Part shown: piece by piece, positions 1 through 8,627 of the stretch
Numbering within the stretch: the first letter of the stretch is position 1
How the letters are laid out: every line of letters begins with the position of its first letter
NCBI RefSeq assembly: GCF_022829635.1
Contig: NZ_JAKSYO010000190.1
Coordinates: 1 to 36,861, forward strand
Length of the DNA: 36,861 nt
Source of the DNA: Methylobacterium sp. E-066
GTDB taxonomy: Bacteria; Pseudomonadota; Alphaproteobacteria; Rhizobiales; Beijerinckiaceae
Direction: 5' to 3'
Notes under the pieces: generated by a model
The model's input: the letters and a program-made list of their open reading frames with translations, nothing else
Databases searched by the model: none
What the model was told of the DNA's origin: nothing
Program-made: the position numbers and the translations under genes

Positions 1-92
1 CGGGAGAGGGTTGGGGTGAGGGACGAGGGTCGTCCGGAGAGGTCGCATCCCTCACCCTGTCCCTCTCCCGCACGGGAGAGGGGACCCGCGCC
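1..92. repeat. Dispersed palindromic repeat, family A, copy 1 (cut by window edge)
   Basis: The outer arms are palindromic: a CGGGAGAGGG / CCCTCTCCCG motif with GGGGTGAGGGA on one side and TCCCTCACCC on the other, around a non-palindromic core. Bases 47-92 are identical to 5642-5687. The core of this copy matches the reverse complement of the core of the second copy, so the two lie in opposite orientation. It sits just downstream of the ABM-domain gene. It could act as a transcript-end hairpin or be a non-autonomous mobile palindrome; that role is inference. Confidence 0.75.
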
Positions 93-162
93 GCAATCGG
101 CATCGTGTGAGTCTGGTCATCCACCGAGCGAGGCGGACGCGCGCGTGACGCGCCGACGCCGC

Positions 163-1119
163 TCACAGCACTTTCCAGAAGACCAGGATCAGGACCGCGT
201 AGACCGCCACCAGCAACCCCGCGCCCTGGAGGTCGACCGCCGCCCGTCCTTCCTTCGCGGGAGCCAGCCACCAGCGCATCCGGTTGGCGGCCCAGGGCAC
301 CAGGCGCGACGTGATCAGCACGCTGACCACGTTCCCGATGAACAGGGCCACCGGGAAATCGAGCTTCAGCACCTGCAACAGCAGCGGCGTGCCGATCAGC
401 AGGCCCCAGAGGAACACCGTCGGGTAGAGCGTCAGGAGGACGATCATGTTCATCTTCCAGGCCGGGGGCGGCGGCGCGCCCTCCGGGGTCGTGTCCCGGA
501 ACCATTGCTCGAAGCCGCTCTGCACCGTGCGGGTGTGGAATTCCGCGGTGAGCGGCGCCGCCTCCTCGATCAGCGCCTTGCGCGCGGGGGAATCGAGCCA
601 GGCCTGAAGGTTGGCGTCGCTGTCGAAGCGCAGGATCGCGACGAAATCCTCCTGCACGCCGGGCACGGCCGGCTCGAACCGGTAGCCCTGCAGCCCCGGC
701 GCCTTCGACTGAGCGGCCGCGACCTTCTGCTCCCAGCGGAGATATTCGGCCTCCATCCCGGGCTTCACCCGGGTGCTGATCACCGCCGAGACCGGGGCCG
801 TGCGGGCGGCGCTGGCCGCGTCGGTGACGATGTGGACGTCGTCGCGGCCGACCAGCATCGGGGCGGCGCCCTCGATCCGGGATTGCCGCTCCGGCGAGGC
901 CAGCCAGTGCCGGGCATGGTCCAGGCTGTCGAACCGCTGCAGGATCACCCAATCGACTTGAAGCGGCGGGTGCGGCGGCATCAGCCGCTGCTCGATGAAG
1001 CCCGGAAAGGTCGCCACCACCGCGCTGGTATCACCCTGCCACCGGGCGAAGGCGTCGGCGCTCTCGGGCCGGACGGTGGTCTGGGTGACGATGCTGACGC
1101 TCGCCGCGGGCCCGCTCAT
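163..1119 (-). CDS. Double ABM-domain membrane protein (COG3224-like)
   Basis: The 318-residue protein has two consecutive antibiotic-biosynthesis-monooxygenase (ABM, dimeric alpha/beta barrel) domains at about residues 7-95 and 105-200. Each carries the typical pattern of a strand, a 'W' helix, then a 'PGF/PGL' turn and 'F.S....WL.S..R' segment. The C-terminal third has about three membrane segments (around residues 215-240, 245-270 and 295-318, ending VLILVFWKVL). The architecture matches the COG3224 ABM-superfamily proteins, whose reaction is not generally known. The ATG at 1117-1119 overlaps the TGA of the upstream molybdenum hydroxylase (ATGA), which implies translational coupling and membership of that operon. 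A longer reading frame begins at 1236 but lies inside the upstream gene and lacks domain support. A haem-degrading or quinone-modifying role would be speculation. Confidence 0.85.
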   Translation of the reverse strand: MSGPAASVSIVTQTTVRPESADAFARWQGDTSAVVATFPGFIEQRLMPPHPPLQVDWVILQRFDSLDHARHWLASPERQSRIEGAAPMLVGRDDVHIVTDAASAARTAPVSAVISTRVKPGMEAEYLRWEQKVAAAQSKAPGLQGYRFEPAVPGVQEDFVAILRFDSDANLQAWLDSPARKALIEEAAPLTAEFHTRTVQSGFEQWFRDTTPEGAPPPPAWKMNMIVLLTLYPTVFLWGLLIGTPLLLQVLKLDFPVALFIGNVVSVLITSRLVPWAANRMRWWLAPAKEGRAAVDLQGAGLLVAVYAVLILVFWKVL

Positions 1120-3824
1120 CGGGCGGCGAGCTTTTCGAACAGGCGGTCCGGGGTGAACGGCAGGTGGGCGAAGCGCACGCCGGTGGCGTCGGCCAGCGCG
1201 TTCGAGACCGCCGGGGCCACGGGGTTGATGCCGCACTCGCCCTGCGACTTGGCCCCGAGCGGCCCGATCCGGTCGACGGTGTCGGCGAAGAAGATGTCGG
1301 TGTGGGGCGTGTCGGCGAAGGTCGGGATCCGGCAGTTGCGCAACTGCGGGTTGATCATGCGGCCGTCGCCGTCATGCACCATGGTCTCGACCAGCGCCCA
1401 GCCGTAGCCCATGCCGACGGCGCCATCGAGCTGGCCGCGGCACTGCATCGGGTTGATCGGCTTGCCGATATCGGCGGCGTGGACGCTGTGCAGCACCCGG
1501 ATCTCGCCGGTCACCCGGTGGACCGCCAGGCGGACGCCCTGCACGTTGAACGCGATGGTCCGCGGCGACAGATAGGCCTTCCGGCTGACCATGAAGCGGT
1601 GGTCGACCTTCGTGCCCTCGGCATGGAGGTCGGCGAGCGTCAGCCGGCGGTTGCCGCAGACCACGCCGCCATCGGTGTCGAGCCGGCATTGCTCCACCGG
1701 GATCCCGGTGTGGCGGCTGGCGAAATCGAGGATGTCCTTGGCCATGGCCTCGGCGGCCAGATGCACCGCCTTGCCGCCGACCACGGTGCCGGTGCTGGCG
1801 AAGGTGCCGGTGTCGTAGGGGGTGCGGTCGGTGTCGGCGTTGATGATCGCGATGGCGTCGGCGCGGGATCCCAGGATCGCGGCCGCGATCTGCTTGTGGG
1901 CCGTGGTGATGCCGTTGCCCATCTCGGTGGAGCCGCAGGCGAGGTGGTAGGTCCCGTCCGGGAGGAGGCGCAGCTCGGCGCCCGAGCGGTGCTCGGTCGG
2001 CGGTCCGCATTCCAGCATGGCCAGCGCCACGCCCCGTCCCTCAGCCCAGTCCGGGCCCTCGGGCCTGGCGACGCCGTTGCCCTTCTCCAGCTCGCGCTCG
2101 ACGATATCGAGGCATTCGCCGATGCCGTAGCTGCCGAAGCTGGCGTCGCTCGGCTCCTTCCAGATCGACTCGATGTTGTCCCCGGGCTGCACGACGTTCA
2201 GGCGGCGCATCGCGAAGGGATCGATGCCGAGCTGGCGGGCCAGCGCGTCGATGGCGCATTCGATCGCGAAGGTGGTCTGCGAGGCGCCGTAGCCGCGGAA
2301 TCCGCCGCCCGGCATCATGTTGGTGTAGACCGCGTGGCCGATGCCCCGCTTGTTGAGGCAGCGATAGGCCGCGATCGGGCTGGCCATGGCGGCCCCCAGG
2401 GTCTCGCCGCCGTGGCCGCCATAGGCGCCGGTGTTGGAGACGACCTCGACGTCCAGGGCGGTCAGCGTGCCGTCCTTCCGGGCGCCGATCTTCACCCGGG
2501 TGGTCATCGGGTGGCGCGTCGTGGCGCCGATGAACTCCTCCTCCCGGGTCCATTCCCACTTCACCGGGCGCCCGAGCTTCATCGTGGCGAACAGGACGAG
2601 GTCTTCCGAGACCATCTCCTGCTTGCCGCCGAAACCGCCGCCGACCCGCTCGGTGAACACGTGCAGGTCCCGGTGCGGCACGCCCATGACGTAGGCGAGC
2701 TTCTGGCGCACTGCGAACGGCGCCTGCGAGCTGGTGCGGATGTGCCAGCGCCCGTCCTCGCCCTGCCAGGCGATCGAGCCGTGGGTCTCGAGATGCGTGT
2801 GCTGCACGCGGGTGGTCGAGTAGGTCTCCTCATGGATCACGTCGGCTTGCCCGAAGCCGGCCGCCACGTCGCCGATCTCGCCCTGGAGCGTGCAGAAGAT
2901 GTTGCTGTCGCCGGTGACGTGCTCCTTGTCGTGCAGGATCGGCGCGCCGGGCTGCATGGCGGCGACGGGATCGAACACCGCCGGCAGGACCTCGTAGGTC
3001 ACCTTGAGGGCCCGGCAGCCGGCCTCGGCCGCCGCCTCGGTCTCGGCGACCACGGCCGCGACCCGCTGGCCGGCGAAGCGCGCGACCGAATCGAGCAGCA
3101 GGATGTCGTCGGGATCGACGAGGTGGTCCTCGTGGAGCGCGGAGCTGAACCGGCGCTTGGGTACGTCCTGCCAGGTATAGACCGCGACCACCCCCGGCAC
3201 CGCCCGGGCGGCCCGGTCGTCGATCGCCACGATGCGAGCGTGGGCGTGGGGCGAGCGCAGCACCTTCAGGTGCAGCAGGTCCGCCACCGCGACGTCCATC
3301 GTGTAGCGGGCGCTGCCGGTGAGGATGGAATCCGTGAACGGATTGGGCAGGCTGGCGCCCAGCGCCTTGCCGGCCAAGTCCGCCTCGATGTTGCAGCGTC
3401 CGTGCAGCGCGTCGTTGATCGAGCGGTAGCCGGTGCAGCGGCAGAGGTTGCCCTTGAGGGCGTGGGGCAGGTCCTCCTTCTGCGCGTCGGTCAGCGTCAC
3501 CGCGGTCATGATCATGCCGGCGGTGCAGAACCCGCACTGGAACGCCTGCGCGTCGTGGAACGCCTGCTGCATCGGGTGCTGCGCGCCGTCGGCGGCGGCC
3601 AGGCCCTCGATGGTGGTGACCTCACGGCCCTCGGCCCGGAAGGCCGGGACCAGGCAGGAATGGAACGGCTTGCCGTCGATATGAACGGTGCAGGCGCCGC
3701 AATCGCCGGCGTCGCAACCTTTCTTGACCCCGAACACGTCGAGGTCGCGCAGGAAGGTGCGCAGGCACTGACCGGGGGCGGGTTCGGCGGCGTAGGCGCG
3801 GCCGTTGATCGAATAGGCGTTCAC
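1116..3824 (-). CDS. Fused [2Fe-2S]-molybdopterin subunit of a xanthine dehydrogenase-family oxidoreductase
   Basis: The 902-residue protein fuses two subunits that are separate in many relatives. Residues 1-150 are the iron-sulfur part: plant-type ferredoxin cysteines C37, C42, C45 and C57, then the second [2Fe-2S] set C97, C100, C128 and C130 (CGFC...CRC). From about residue 165 it is a molybdopterin large subunit with GGGFGGK, GGGFRGYG and a C-terminal SQGECGINPVAP; the Glu there aligns with the catalytic base of xanthine oxidase-family enzymes. It should hydroxylate a heterocycle or aldehyde and pass electrons through Fe-S clusters to the FAD subunit encoded just upstream. No Tat signal is seen, so a cytoplasmic location is likely. 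The start is GTG at 3824, overlapping the upstream TGA (GTGA). The frame stays open into the upstream gene but is a shadow there. The substrate cannot be told from sequence. Confidence 0.9.
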   Translation of the reverse strand: MNAYSINGRAYAAEPAPGQCLRTFLRDLDVFGVKKGCDAGDCGACTVHIDGKPFHSCLVPAFRAEGREVTTIEGLAAADGAQHPMQQAFHDAQAFQCGFCTAGMIMTAVTLTDAQKEDLPHALKGNLCRCTGYRSINDALHGRCNIEADLAGKALGASLPNPFTDSILTGSARYTMDVAVADLLHLKVLRSPHAHARIVAIDDRAARAVPGVVAVYTWQDVPKRRFSSALHEDHLVDPDDILLLDSVARFAGQRVAAVVAETEAAAEAGCRALKVTYEVLPAVFDPVAAMQPGAPILHDKEHVTGDSNIFCTLQGEIGDVAAGFGQADVIHEETYSTTRVQHTHLETHGSIAWQGEDGRWHIRTSSQAPFAVRQKLAYVMGVPHRDLHVFTERVGGGFGGKQEMVSEDLVLFATMKLGRPVKWEWTREEEFIGATTRHPMTTRVKIGARKDGTLTALDVEVVSNTGAYGGHGGETLGAAMASPIAAYRCLNKRGIGHAVYTNMMPGGGFRGYGASQTTFAIECAIDALARQLGIDPFAMRRLNVVQPGDNIESIWKEPSDASFGSYGIGECLDIVERELEKGNGVARPEGPDWAEGRGVALAMLECGPPTEHRSGAELRLLPDGTYHLACGSTEMGNGITTAHKQIAAAILGSRADAIAIINADTDRTPYDTGTFASTGTVVGGKAVHLAAEAMAKDILDFASRHTGIPVEQCRLDTDGGVVCGNRRLTLADLHAEGTKVDHRFMVSRKAYLSPRTIAFNVQGVRLAVHRVTGEIRVLHSVHAADIGKPINPMQCRGQLDGAVGMGYGWALVETMVHDGDGRMINPQLRNCRIPTFADTPHTDIFFADTVDRIGPLGAKSQGECGINPVAPAVSNALADATGVRFAHLPFTPDRLFEKLAAR

Positions 3825-4636
3825 GCGAGCTCCGTACGGATCTGTTCGGCCAGGTATTGCGTGACGTGGCGCTTGTAGGGGGCCGAGCCGTGGACGTCGG
3901 CGAAGTAGGCCTCCGGCGGCAGGCGCGCGTCGAGGGCGTGGGCCAGCTCCTCCGCGGTCGGGCAGGCGGAGAAGCGCAGCTGCACCGGCCGGGGCGTCGC
4001 CGCCGTGACCGTCAGCAGGAAGTCCGTGCCGTCCTGGCCGAGCGTGCCGATGATCAGCGCGGCCGAGCGCCCGTGCTTGGTCAGCGAGACCTGCCGCATG
4101 GCCGTCCGCTTCGTAAGCGCCGCGGCCGGCAGGTGGATGCTGCGCAGCAATTCGCCCGGCTGCAGCACGTTGGCATGGTTGCCGGTGACGAACTCCGCGA
4201 CCGGGATCGTGCGCGGCGCACCGTCCCGCGGCCACAGGGTGCAGACCCCCTCCAGCGCCGCCGTCAGCGAGATCATCGCGCCGGCTGGCAGCGACATGCA
4301 GACGTTGCCGCCGATGGTGGCGGCGTTCCAGATCTTGAACGACATCAGGAACGAATCGATGCAGTGCCGGAACAGCGGCACCGCGTGCCAGTCCGCCGGC
4401 CCCGCGAAATCGTGCAGCTCGACGATCCGGCAGGTCGCGGCGATCTCGAGTCCGGCCTCGGTCACCGTCAGCGGCGCCCAGCCCAGCCGGTCGAGATCGA
4501 TCAGCGTATCGACCGCCACCTGCTGCTCGGAGAACAGCCAGGTGCCCCCGGCCAGCCACGAATACCCGTCCTGCCAGCCCTGGACCTCGTCGAGGGAGGT
4601 CGGCCGCTTGACGTCGACAATCGTTGAGAGGTTCAT
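3821..4636 (-). CDS. FAD-binding subunit of molybdenum hydroxylase (CoxM/XdhB type)
   Basis: The 271-residue protein has the FAD-binding domain of molybdenum hydroxylases at the N-terminus, with a glycine-rich WLAGGTWL stretch near residues 28-35 and ATIGGNVCMSLPAGAM near residues 105-120, followed by a CO-dehydrogenase-flavoprotein C-terminal domain. It is close to the usual CoxM size and lacks the cysteine-rich insertion found in PaoB-type subunits, including the one in the second Mo-hydroxylase cluster of this window. It is the first gene of a three-gene minus-strand operon. Its TGA overlaps the GTG of the fused subunit. GAAGG lies six bases before the ATG. It should take electrons from the [2Fe-2S] clusters and hand them to NAD+, oxygen or a quinone; which one is unknown. 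Confidence 0.9.
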   Translation of the reverse strand: MNLSTIVDVKRPTSLDEVQGWQDGYSWLAGGTWLFSEQQVAVDTLIDLDRLGWAPLTVTEAGLEIAATCRIVELHDFAGPADWHAVPLFRHCIDSFLMSFKIWNAATIGGNVCMSLPAGAMISLTAALEGVCTLWPRDGAPRTIPVAEFVTGNHANVLQPGELLRSIHLPAAALTKRTAMRQVSLTKHGRSAALIIGTLGQDGTDFLLTVTAATPRPVQLRFSACPTAEELAHALDARLPPEAYFADVHGSAPYKRHVTQYLAEQIRTELA

Positions 4637-5335
4637 CGCCGGCCTTCAAGTCTCACGGACGTCAAAAGCCCGTCCCGCTTCACGTTCTTGTCGCCCATCT
4701 CAAGTAAATGGACCGTATAAACTCTGTGGTATCTTGATTGATCGTAAGCGGAATATGAATGCCCGGGCCCGACGAGCGGCGATCATCAGTTTTCGACCCA
4801 TCCGATCCAAAGGCATCGTGCCATCGGCCGATCCGTGCCGCAGCCATGCTGTCGGGATGGGGCGCCGAACCTTCGCGCCGTCACGCCGTAGTCCATGCGA
4901 CCTTCGCCGCGGTGGGACCTGGTGTTCGCGCACGCAGAAACATCGCGGGATTCTTTGTGCATCGGGCCCCCGCCGAGTTTTCAGCGGCTATCTGGAATTG
5001 TCGCGCAGTAAGCATATGAATTGGATGCGCGTCAATGCAATATATCTGGTGCCGACGAAGAAAAATGTAAATGCAGTAAGAGCGAGATCAGTAAGACTTG
5101 ATATTGAAGATATTCAAATACATATCGCCACTGTCTGCCGCTTTAGAACGATTATAGGCGTTTATACACTATCGCGCGGCATCGCGATTGGCGGCCGTGA
5201 GACGGATCGACAACAAAAAGACCGCGCCGCTGCACGGACGGCCGACGGCCAGTCACGCCGGGGCGGATGCCCAAGCAGACGGGCGCGCAGACTCGATTAT
5301 CGTCGCTGGATCGCGGGCAACGGCCGGGCCCGCGC
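4637..5335. other. Gene-free upstream region with AT-rich islands
   Basis: No convincing gene is seen. The stretch holds the promoter region of the minus-strand Mo-hydroxylase operon; the most AT-rich part near it is 4700-4760, with TTTATA on the minus strand around 4715. A second AT-rich island at about 5015-5175 stands out from the GC-rich surroundings. The open frame that crosses it reads into low-complexity Arg-rich sequence and resembles no family I know. It may be a decayed gene, a regulator-binding region or foreign sequence. Confidence 0.4.
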
Positions 5336-5535
5336 GCCGTCCTACCCCACAGGAGTGCGGGTGAGGCACAGGCGTTGGTGGCAAGCCGCGACGCGCGCCC
5401 CTTTCCCGTTCGGGCTAGCGGACTCACACATCGCGGTCGGTAGGATACGCTGGAGACACCGCTGCGCTCCCTCCCCCGCAGAGCTACGGTGTTCACACAT
5501 CGGCTTGCGAAAGCCGCCACGCGCCCCCTCTCCCG

Positions 5536-5811
5536 TGCGGGCTACGACGTTCACACATCGGCTCTCATAGGGCGCGACGAACCCCCTCTCCCGTGCGGGA
5601 GAGGGTTGGGGTGAGGGATGCGACATCTCCGGAAAGACCTGATCCCTCACCCTGTCCCTCTCCCGCACGGGAGAGGGGACCCGCGCCACATCCGGGGATG
5701 TGTGGTCCGATAGCCCACAGAGGGGGAGGGAGCGCGCACCTGCCCTTCCGGACCAGGATCTGCCGGTAGCGGCATGGTACCAAAGGGAGATGTGTGAACG
5801 TCGTAGCCCGC
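5536..5811. repeat. Island of nested repeats bounded by a 23-bp perfect inverted repeat
   Basis: Bases 5536-5558 are the exact reverse complement of 5789-5811 (ends GCGGGCTACG / CGTAGCCCGC). Between them lies a full copy of dispersed family A at about 5586-5690. Just left of the island are two diverged relatives of the same end sequence, each ending in CACACATCG at 5425-5433 and 5494-5502, with a third copy of that tag at 5551-5559. The design resembles a repeat-flanked insertion of one palindromic element into or between copies of another. No transposase gene is present. Confidence 0.7.
5586..5690. repeat. Dispersed palindromic repeat, family A, copy 2
   Basis: This is a complete copy: outer CCTCTCCCGTGCGGGAGAGG hairpin, GGGGTGAGGGA, core, TCCCTCACCC, second CCCTCTCCCG-CACGGGAGAGGGG hairpin. 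The right half (5642-5687) is identical to bases 47-92. The core reads in the opposite direction relative to copy 1. It lies inside the repeat island between the Mo-hydroxylase operon and the L,D-transpeptidase gene. Confidence 0.8.
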
Positions 5812-5897
5812 TGAGGGAGGAGAGGCGCGCCTCTCCTCCGGATCGAGCCTTCTGTCGGGCGGCAGGCGATCCGAAACCCGATCTGCGGGCGGCGCTG

Positions 5898-6458
5898 TCA
5901 GTCGCGCACCACCACCTTGGTCCCCACCCGCACCCGGTCGTAGAGGTCGACCACGTCCTTGTTGGTCATGCGGATGCAGCCCGAGGAGACCGCGGCGCCC
6001 ATCGTGTCGGGCTCGTTCGAGCCGTGGATCCGGTAGAGCGACGAGCCCAGATAGAGGGCGCGGGCGCCGAGCGGGTTGTCCTGGCCGCCGGCCATGTAGC
6101 GCGGCAGGTCCGGGCGGCGGGCCAGCATCTGCTGCGGCGGGCGCCAGGCCGGCCATTCCTTCTTCATCGTCACCGTCTTGGTGCCGGACCAGGAAAAACC
6201 CTGCCGGCCGACGCCGACGCCGTAGCGGATCGCCTCGCTGTTTCCGAGGATGTAATAGAGCCGGCGCTGGCGGGTGGAGATCACGATCGTGCCGGGCTTC
6301 TCGGTGCTGTTCCAGCCGATCGTCTCGCGCGGGATCGCCTGGCTGCGGAACACGTTCAGGAAATCCGCGAGCGGCCCGCTATCAAGCGGGCTGGCGGAAG
6401 CGGGCGCGCTCCCCAGCAGGGCGGCTGCGAGCCCCAGCATCGCGATCCGTCTCGACAT
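5898..6458 (-). CDS. L,D-transpeptidase (YkuD/ErfK family), exported
   Basis: The 186-residue protein has a signal peptide (MSRRIAMLGLAAALLGSAPA, likely cleaved after ASA at residues 20-22) and a YkuD catalytic domain at about residues 55-185. The catalytic signature is visible: H145 in HGSNEP and C161 in SSGCIRM, followed by the conserved basic residue. Such enzymes form 3-3 peptidoglycan crosslinks or attach proteins to peptidoglycan in the periplasm. The gene is monocistronic: repeats lie downstream and a gap of about 370 bases lies upstream. AGAGGA seven to eight bases before the ATG supports the start. Length and domain are normal for short single-domain alphaproteobacterial members. Confidence 0.92.
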   Translation of the reverse strand: MSRRIAMLGLAAALLGSAPASASPLDSGPLADFLNVFRSQAIPRETIGWNSTEKPGTIVISTRQRRLYYILGNSEAIRYGVGVGRQGFSWSGTKTVTMKKEWPAWRPPQQMLARRPDLPRYMAGGQDNPLGARALYLGSSLYRIHGSNEPDTMGAAVSSGCIRMTNKDVVDLYDRVRVGTKVVVRD

Positions 6459-6824
6459 GGTCTGTCATCCTCTCACTTGCCGGTTCTCGCCGATGGCGTC
6501 GGTCATCGCGGGTGGGCCGCGATCCTCCGGCGAACCGGCCCGCACTTCGCGGCAAGGTTGAGGCCGGTCCGTCGACGACGGCATTTCCGGGCGTGAATGT
6601 GTGGTGCGTGCAACACTCCATTTCCAGCGTGGAGCCGGGGTTTGGCGAAGGAGCGTCGCGACACCCCAAAATTCCGCACTACCTTGACCGACGTGATCTG
6701 CGAGCGCTCATTGGTATCGCGACAATTTTCGGAACGCACGCACAGCTACATTGCATTTTTATCAAAACACAAAGGCAAAACAATTCGCACTTGTCCGAGC
6801 AACACTAAATATAGGACGCAGATA
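6459..6824. other. Divergent intergenic region
   Basis: It separates the L,D-transpeptidase (minus) from the GIN-domain pseudogene (plus). The left half is GC-rich; from about 6690 it becomes clearly AT-richer up to the start of the pseudogene. No ORF with family resemblance and no clear consensus promoter were found, though both flanking promoters should lie here. Confidence 0.4.
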
Positions 6825-7525
6825 ATGACTGGGCGTATTGTAAAGATTGTGCTCATATCCTCGATTATTTTTATAACGGGCTCCTGGTTTGTTGCCGCGA
6901 CCTTCGCGAGGGATGGCCGTCGCTCCTGGTGTGGCGCCACGACGGGACCGAACGCGAGTGCCCCTCCCACCACCATCGACCTCGGGTGGAGCGGAGGCGA
7001 CTCTATTGAGATCGGGATTCCGGCGCAGGTCCAATACCAGCCCGGCCCGAAAGCTGAAGCGACAGTGACCGGCAATGCCGATCTCGCAAGTCATGTGCGC
7101 CTGCGCGATGGCAAGCTCGAATGGGATAGCAAAGACTATGAGGACTGCTTCCCACCGACCTGGTCGTCCACATCGTCGGCCCGTCGGTCGCGGCGTGGAC
7201 GATGCATGGCACGGCACACCTAACCCTGAACAATATCAGGCAAGATTCTCTGAAAATCACGAGGCACGGCACCGGAAGGATCACTGCGGACGGCGACGTT
7301 AAAGAAATCTGGCTCAGGGCCTCGGGCACGGGGAGCGCTGATCTGGGTAGACTTGAGACCCAGCGCGCAACAGTCCGTATCTCAGGGAGCGGTGAAGTCG
7401 ACCTTGCACCACGCGAAGACGCTGACATTTCAGTATCAGGACGTGCAGTCTTGAGAATTCATGGGGATGGCGCGAAGCTGCATATTCTCTCGCACGGCTC
7501 AGCCCAAGTCACACAGGTTAAATAA
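6825..7525 (+). pseudogene. GIN-domain (DUF2807) exported protein, frameshifted
   Basis: The ATG at 6825 (AGGA about nine bases upstream) opens a protein with an N-terminal signal or anchor (IVKIVLISSIIFITGSWFVA), then a beta-rich region. Near 7151-7156 the frame breaks. One extra C in the CCC run would give ...EDCFPTDLVVHIVGPS... and continue to the stop at 7523-7525, for a 233-residue product. The downstream part has the repeated 'ISGSGEVDL' / 'HGTGRITADGDV' pattern of the head GIN domain found in putative adhesin-like surface proteins. Base composition is lower in GC than the neighbours, which fits acquisition from elsewhere. Either the gene is decaying or the base was lost in sequencing; the intact downstream frame favours a recent event. 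Confidence 0.75.
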
Positions 7526-7618
7526 CGCGACAATTACATATATTTTTGCAGAAATACTATTGTGTGATCGGACTGGGTGCGATACTCAGGACGACACGCT
7601 CGGAAATCAGCCGCCTCG

Positions 7619-7864
7619 TCACCCGACGCGCGGGTCGGCCGGGCTCACTGCCGAGGCGGGAATCGTCACCAGCGCGCCCTCGGGCGCGGCGAATTCCACG
7701 ATGAGAGCGTGCATATCCGGCGCCACGTAGACGATGGTGCCCTCGGCGCCGGCCGGCATCGTGTCGCCGTCATCCGTCACGGCCGCCGTGCGCAGCACGA
7801 CGCGATCGAGATCCCGGAACGCGGGCTCGGCACGGCGCAGGGTATACATCGTCTCGACCGACAT
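7619..7864 (-). CDS. Small DUF4926-like protein
   Basis: The 81-residue soluble protein has the pattern of the DUF4926 family: a 'DLDRVVLRTAAVTDDG' strand, 'GAEGTIVYV', 'HALIVEF' and 'ALVTIPASAV'. The fold is probably a small SH3-like beta barrel. The function is unknown; family members often appear as single small genes and sometimes near toxin or immunity genes, which is not the case here. It is convergent with the frameshifted GIN gene, 93 bases apart. Only a weak GGGC precedes the ATG, so the start could be a few codons downstream. Confidence 0.65.
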   Translation of the reverse strand: MSVETMYTLRRAEPAFRDLDRVVLRTAAVTDDGDTMPAGAEGTIVYVAPDMHALIVEFAAPEGALVTIPASAVSPADPRVG

Positions 7865-7964
7865 GCCCGTAATCTGGCCTGCGCCCCGATCGTCCGCAAG
7901 CCATCAGCCCGGCGCGACGCCGTGGGTGATTGCGCCGGGGGACGGCCATGCTTATCTCAAAGTC

Positions 7965-8393
7965 GTGATCCGATCCGCCGCCCTTCTGGCCCGCCGCGTT
8001 GCGGGCTCGCCGGACCGCCTCGTCCGGAGCCTCGCCGTGCTGGCGATGCTCGTCGTCGCGGCGGCTGCACTGATGGCTGCGCCCCGGCCGGCCCAGGCCG
8101 CGCTGGCGACGGGTCCGGCCTGTTCGGTGATGAGCCAGACCGTGGCCGTCCTGTCGGATGCGCGCAAGCGCGATGTGCGCAAGACCGCCCCCGAGGCCCG
8201 CCGGTCGCTGTTCGACGGCACCGACCTGTGCCCGGCCGATATCGAGATCGTCGGCGAGCTCGGGCTACCGCGCCGCCCGGTCGAGGCGCCGCGGCCCCGT
8301 CACGTCGCTGCCGCAACCTACGGCTATCAGACGGCCGCCGCGCCGGCCTCCGGGCCGGACGAGGCCCTGCATCGGCCACCCCGGGCGGCCTGA
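7965..8393 (+). CDS. Small secreted hypothetical protein
   Basis: I do not recognise a family. From the GTG at 7965 the product has 142 residues with a positively charged start, a hydrophobic stretch (LAVLAMLVVAAAALMAAP) and a likely cleavage after PAQA near residue 46, leaving about 95 residues with two cysteines (GPACSV and DLCPAD) that could form a disulfide. The C-terminus is Pro/Ala-rich. The frame is open further upstream, so the start is uncertain; the GTG was chosen because it gives a normal signal peptide. It is divergent from the DUF4926-like gene. The following 230 bases to the efflux operon show no gene. Confidence 0.5.
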   Translation: MIRSAALLARRVAGSPDRLVRSLAVLAMLVVAAAALMAAPRPAQAALATGPACSVMSQTVAVLSDARKRDVRKTAPEARRSLFDGTDLCPADIEIVGELGLPRRPVEAPRPRHVAAATYGYQTAAAPASGPDEALHRPPRAA

Positions 8394-8627
8394 TCCGCGC
8401 CGCCGGTATCGGTCGGCCGGGCGCCCCGAACGCCGCCGTATAGGCGCAAGAGCCTCGTCCGCGACACGCTTCCAGGACAAGGCCCTCAAGTCTCGATCGT
8501 GCATCCTTTGGTTTCCGGGATCCGGAAACCGTCCTTCGGGACGATGCGCGATCCGCCTCGACGACGCGCGGCCCTCACGCCGCGCCAGACTCTGCAGACG
8601 CATGATTTTCCAGGAGCGTCGGAACCC

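Noticed and set aside
1164..3878. A 904-codon open frame on the plus strand opposite the Mo-hydroxylase.
   Set aside because: It is a shadow of the high-GC minus-strand genes. The product is Arg/Gly/Val-rich low-complexity sequence with no domain, while the minus-strand frame shows full cofactor motifs.
5425..5559. Three spaced CACACATCG copies considered as a CRISPR array.
   Set aside because: The repeats are too short and uneven, the spacers are themselves similar, and no cas genes are present.
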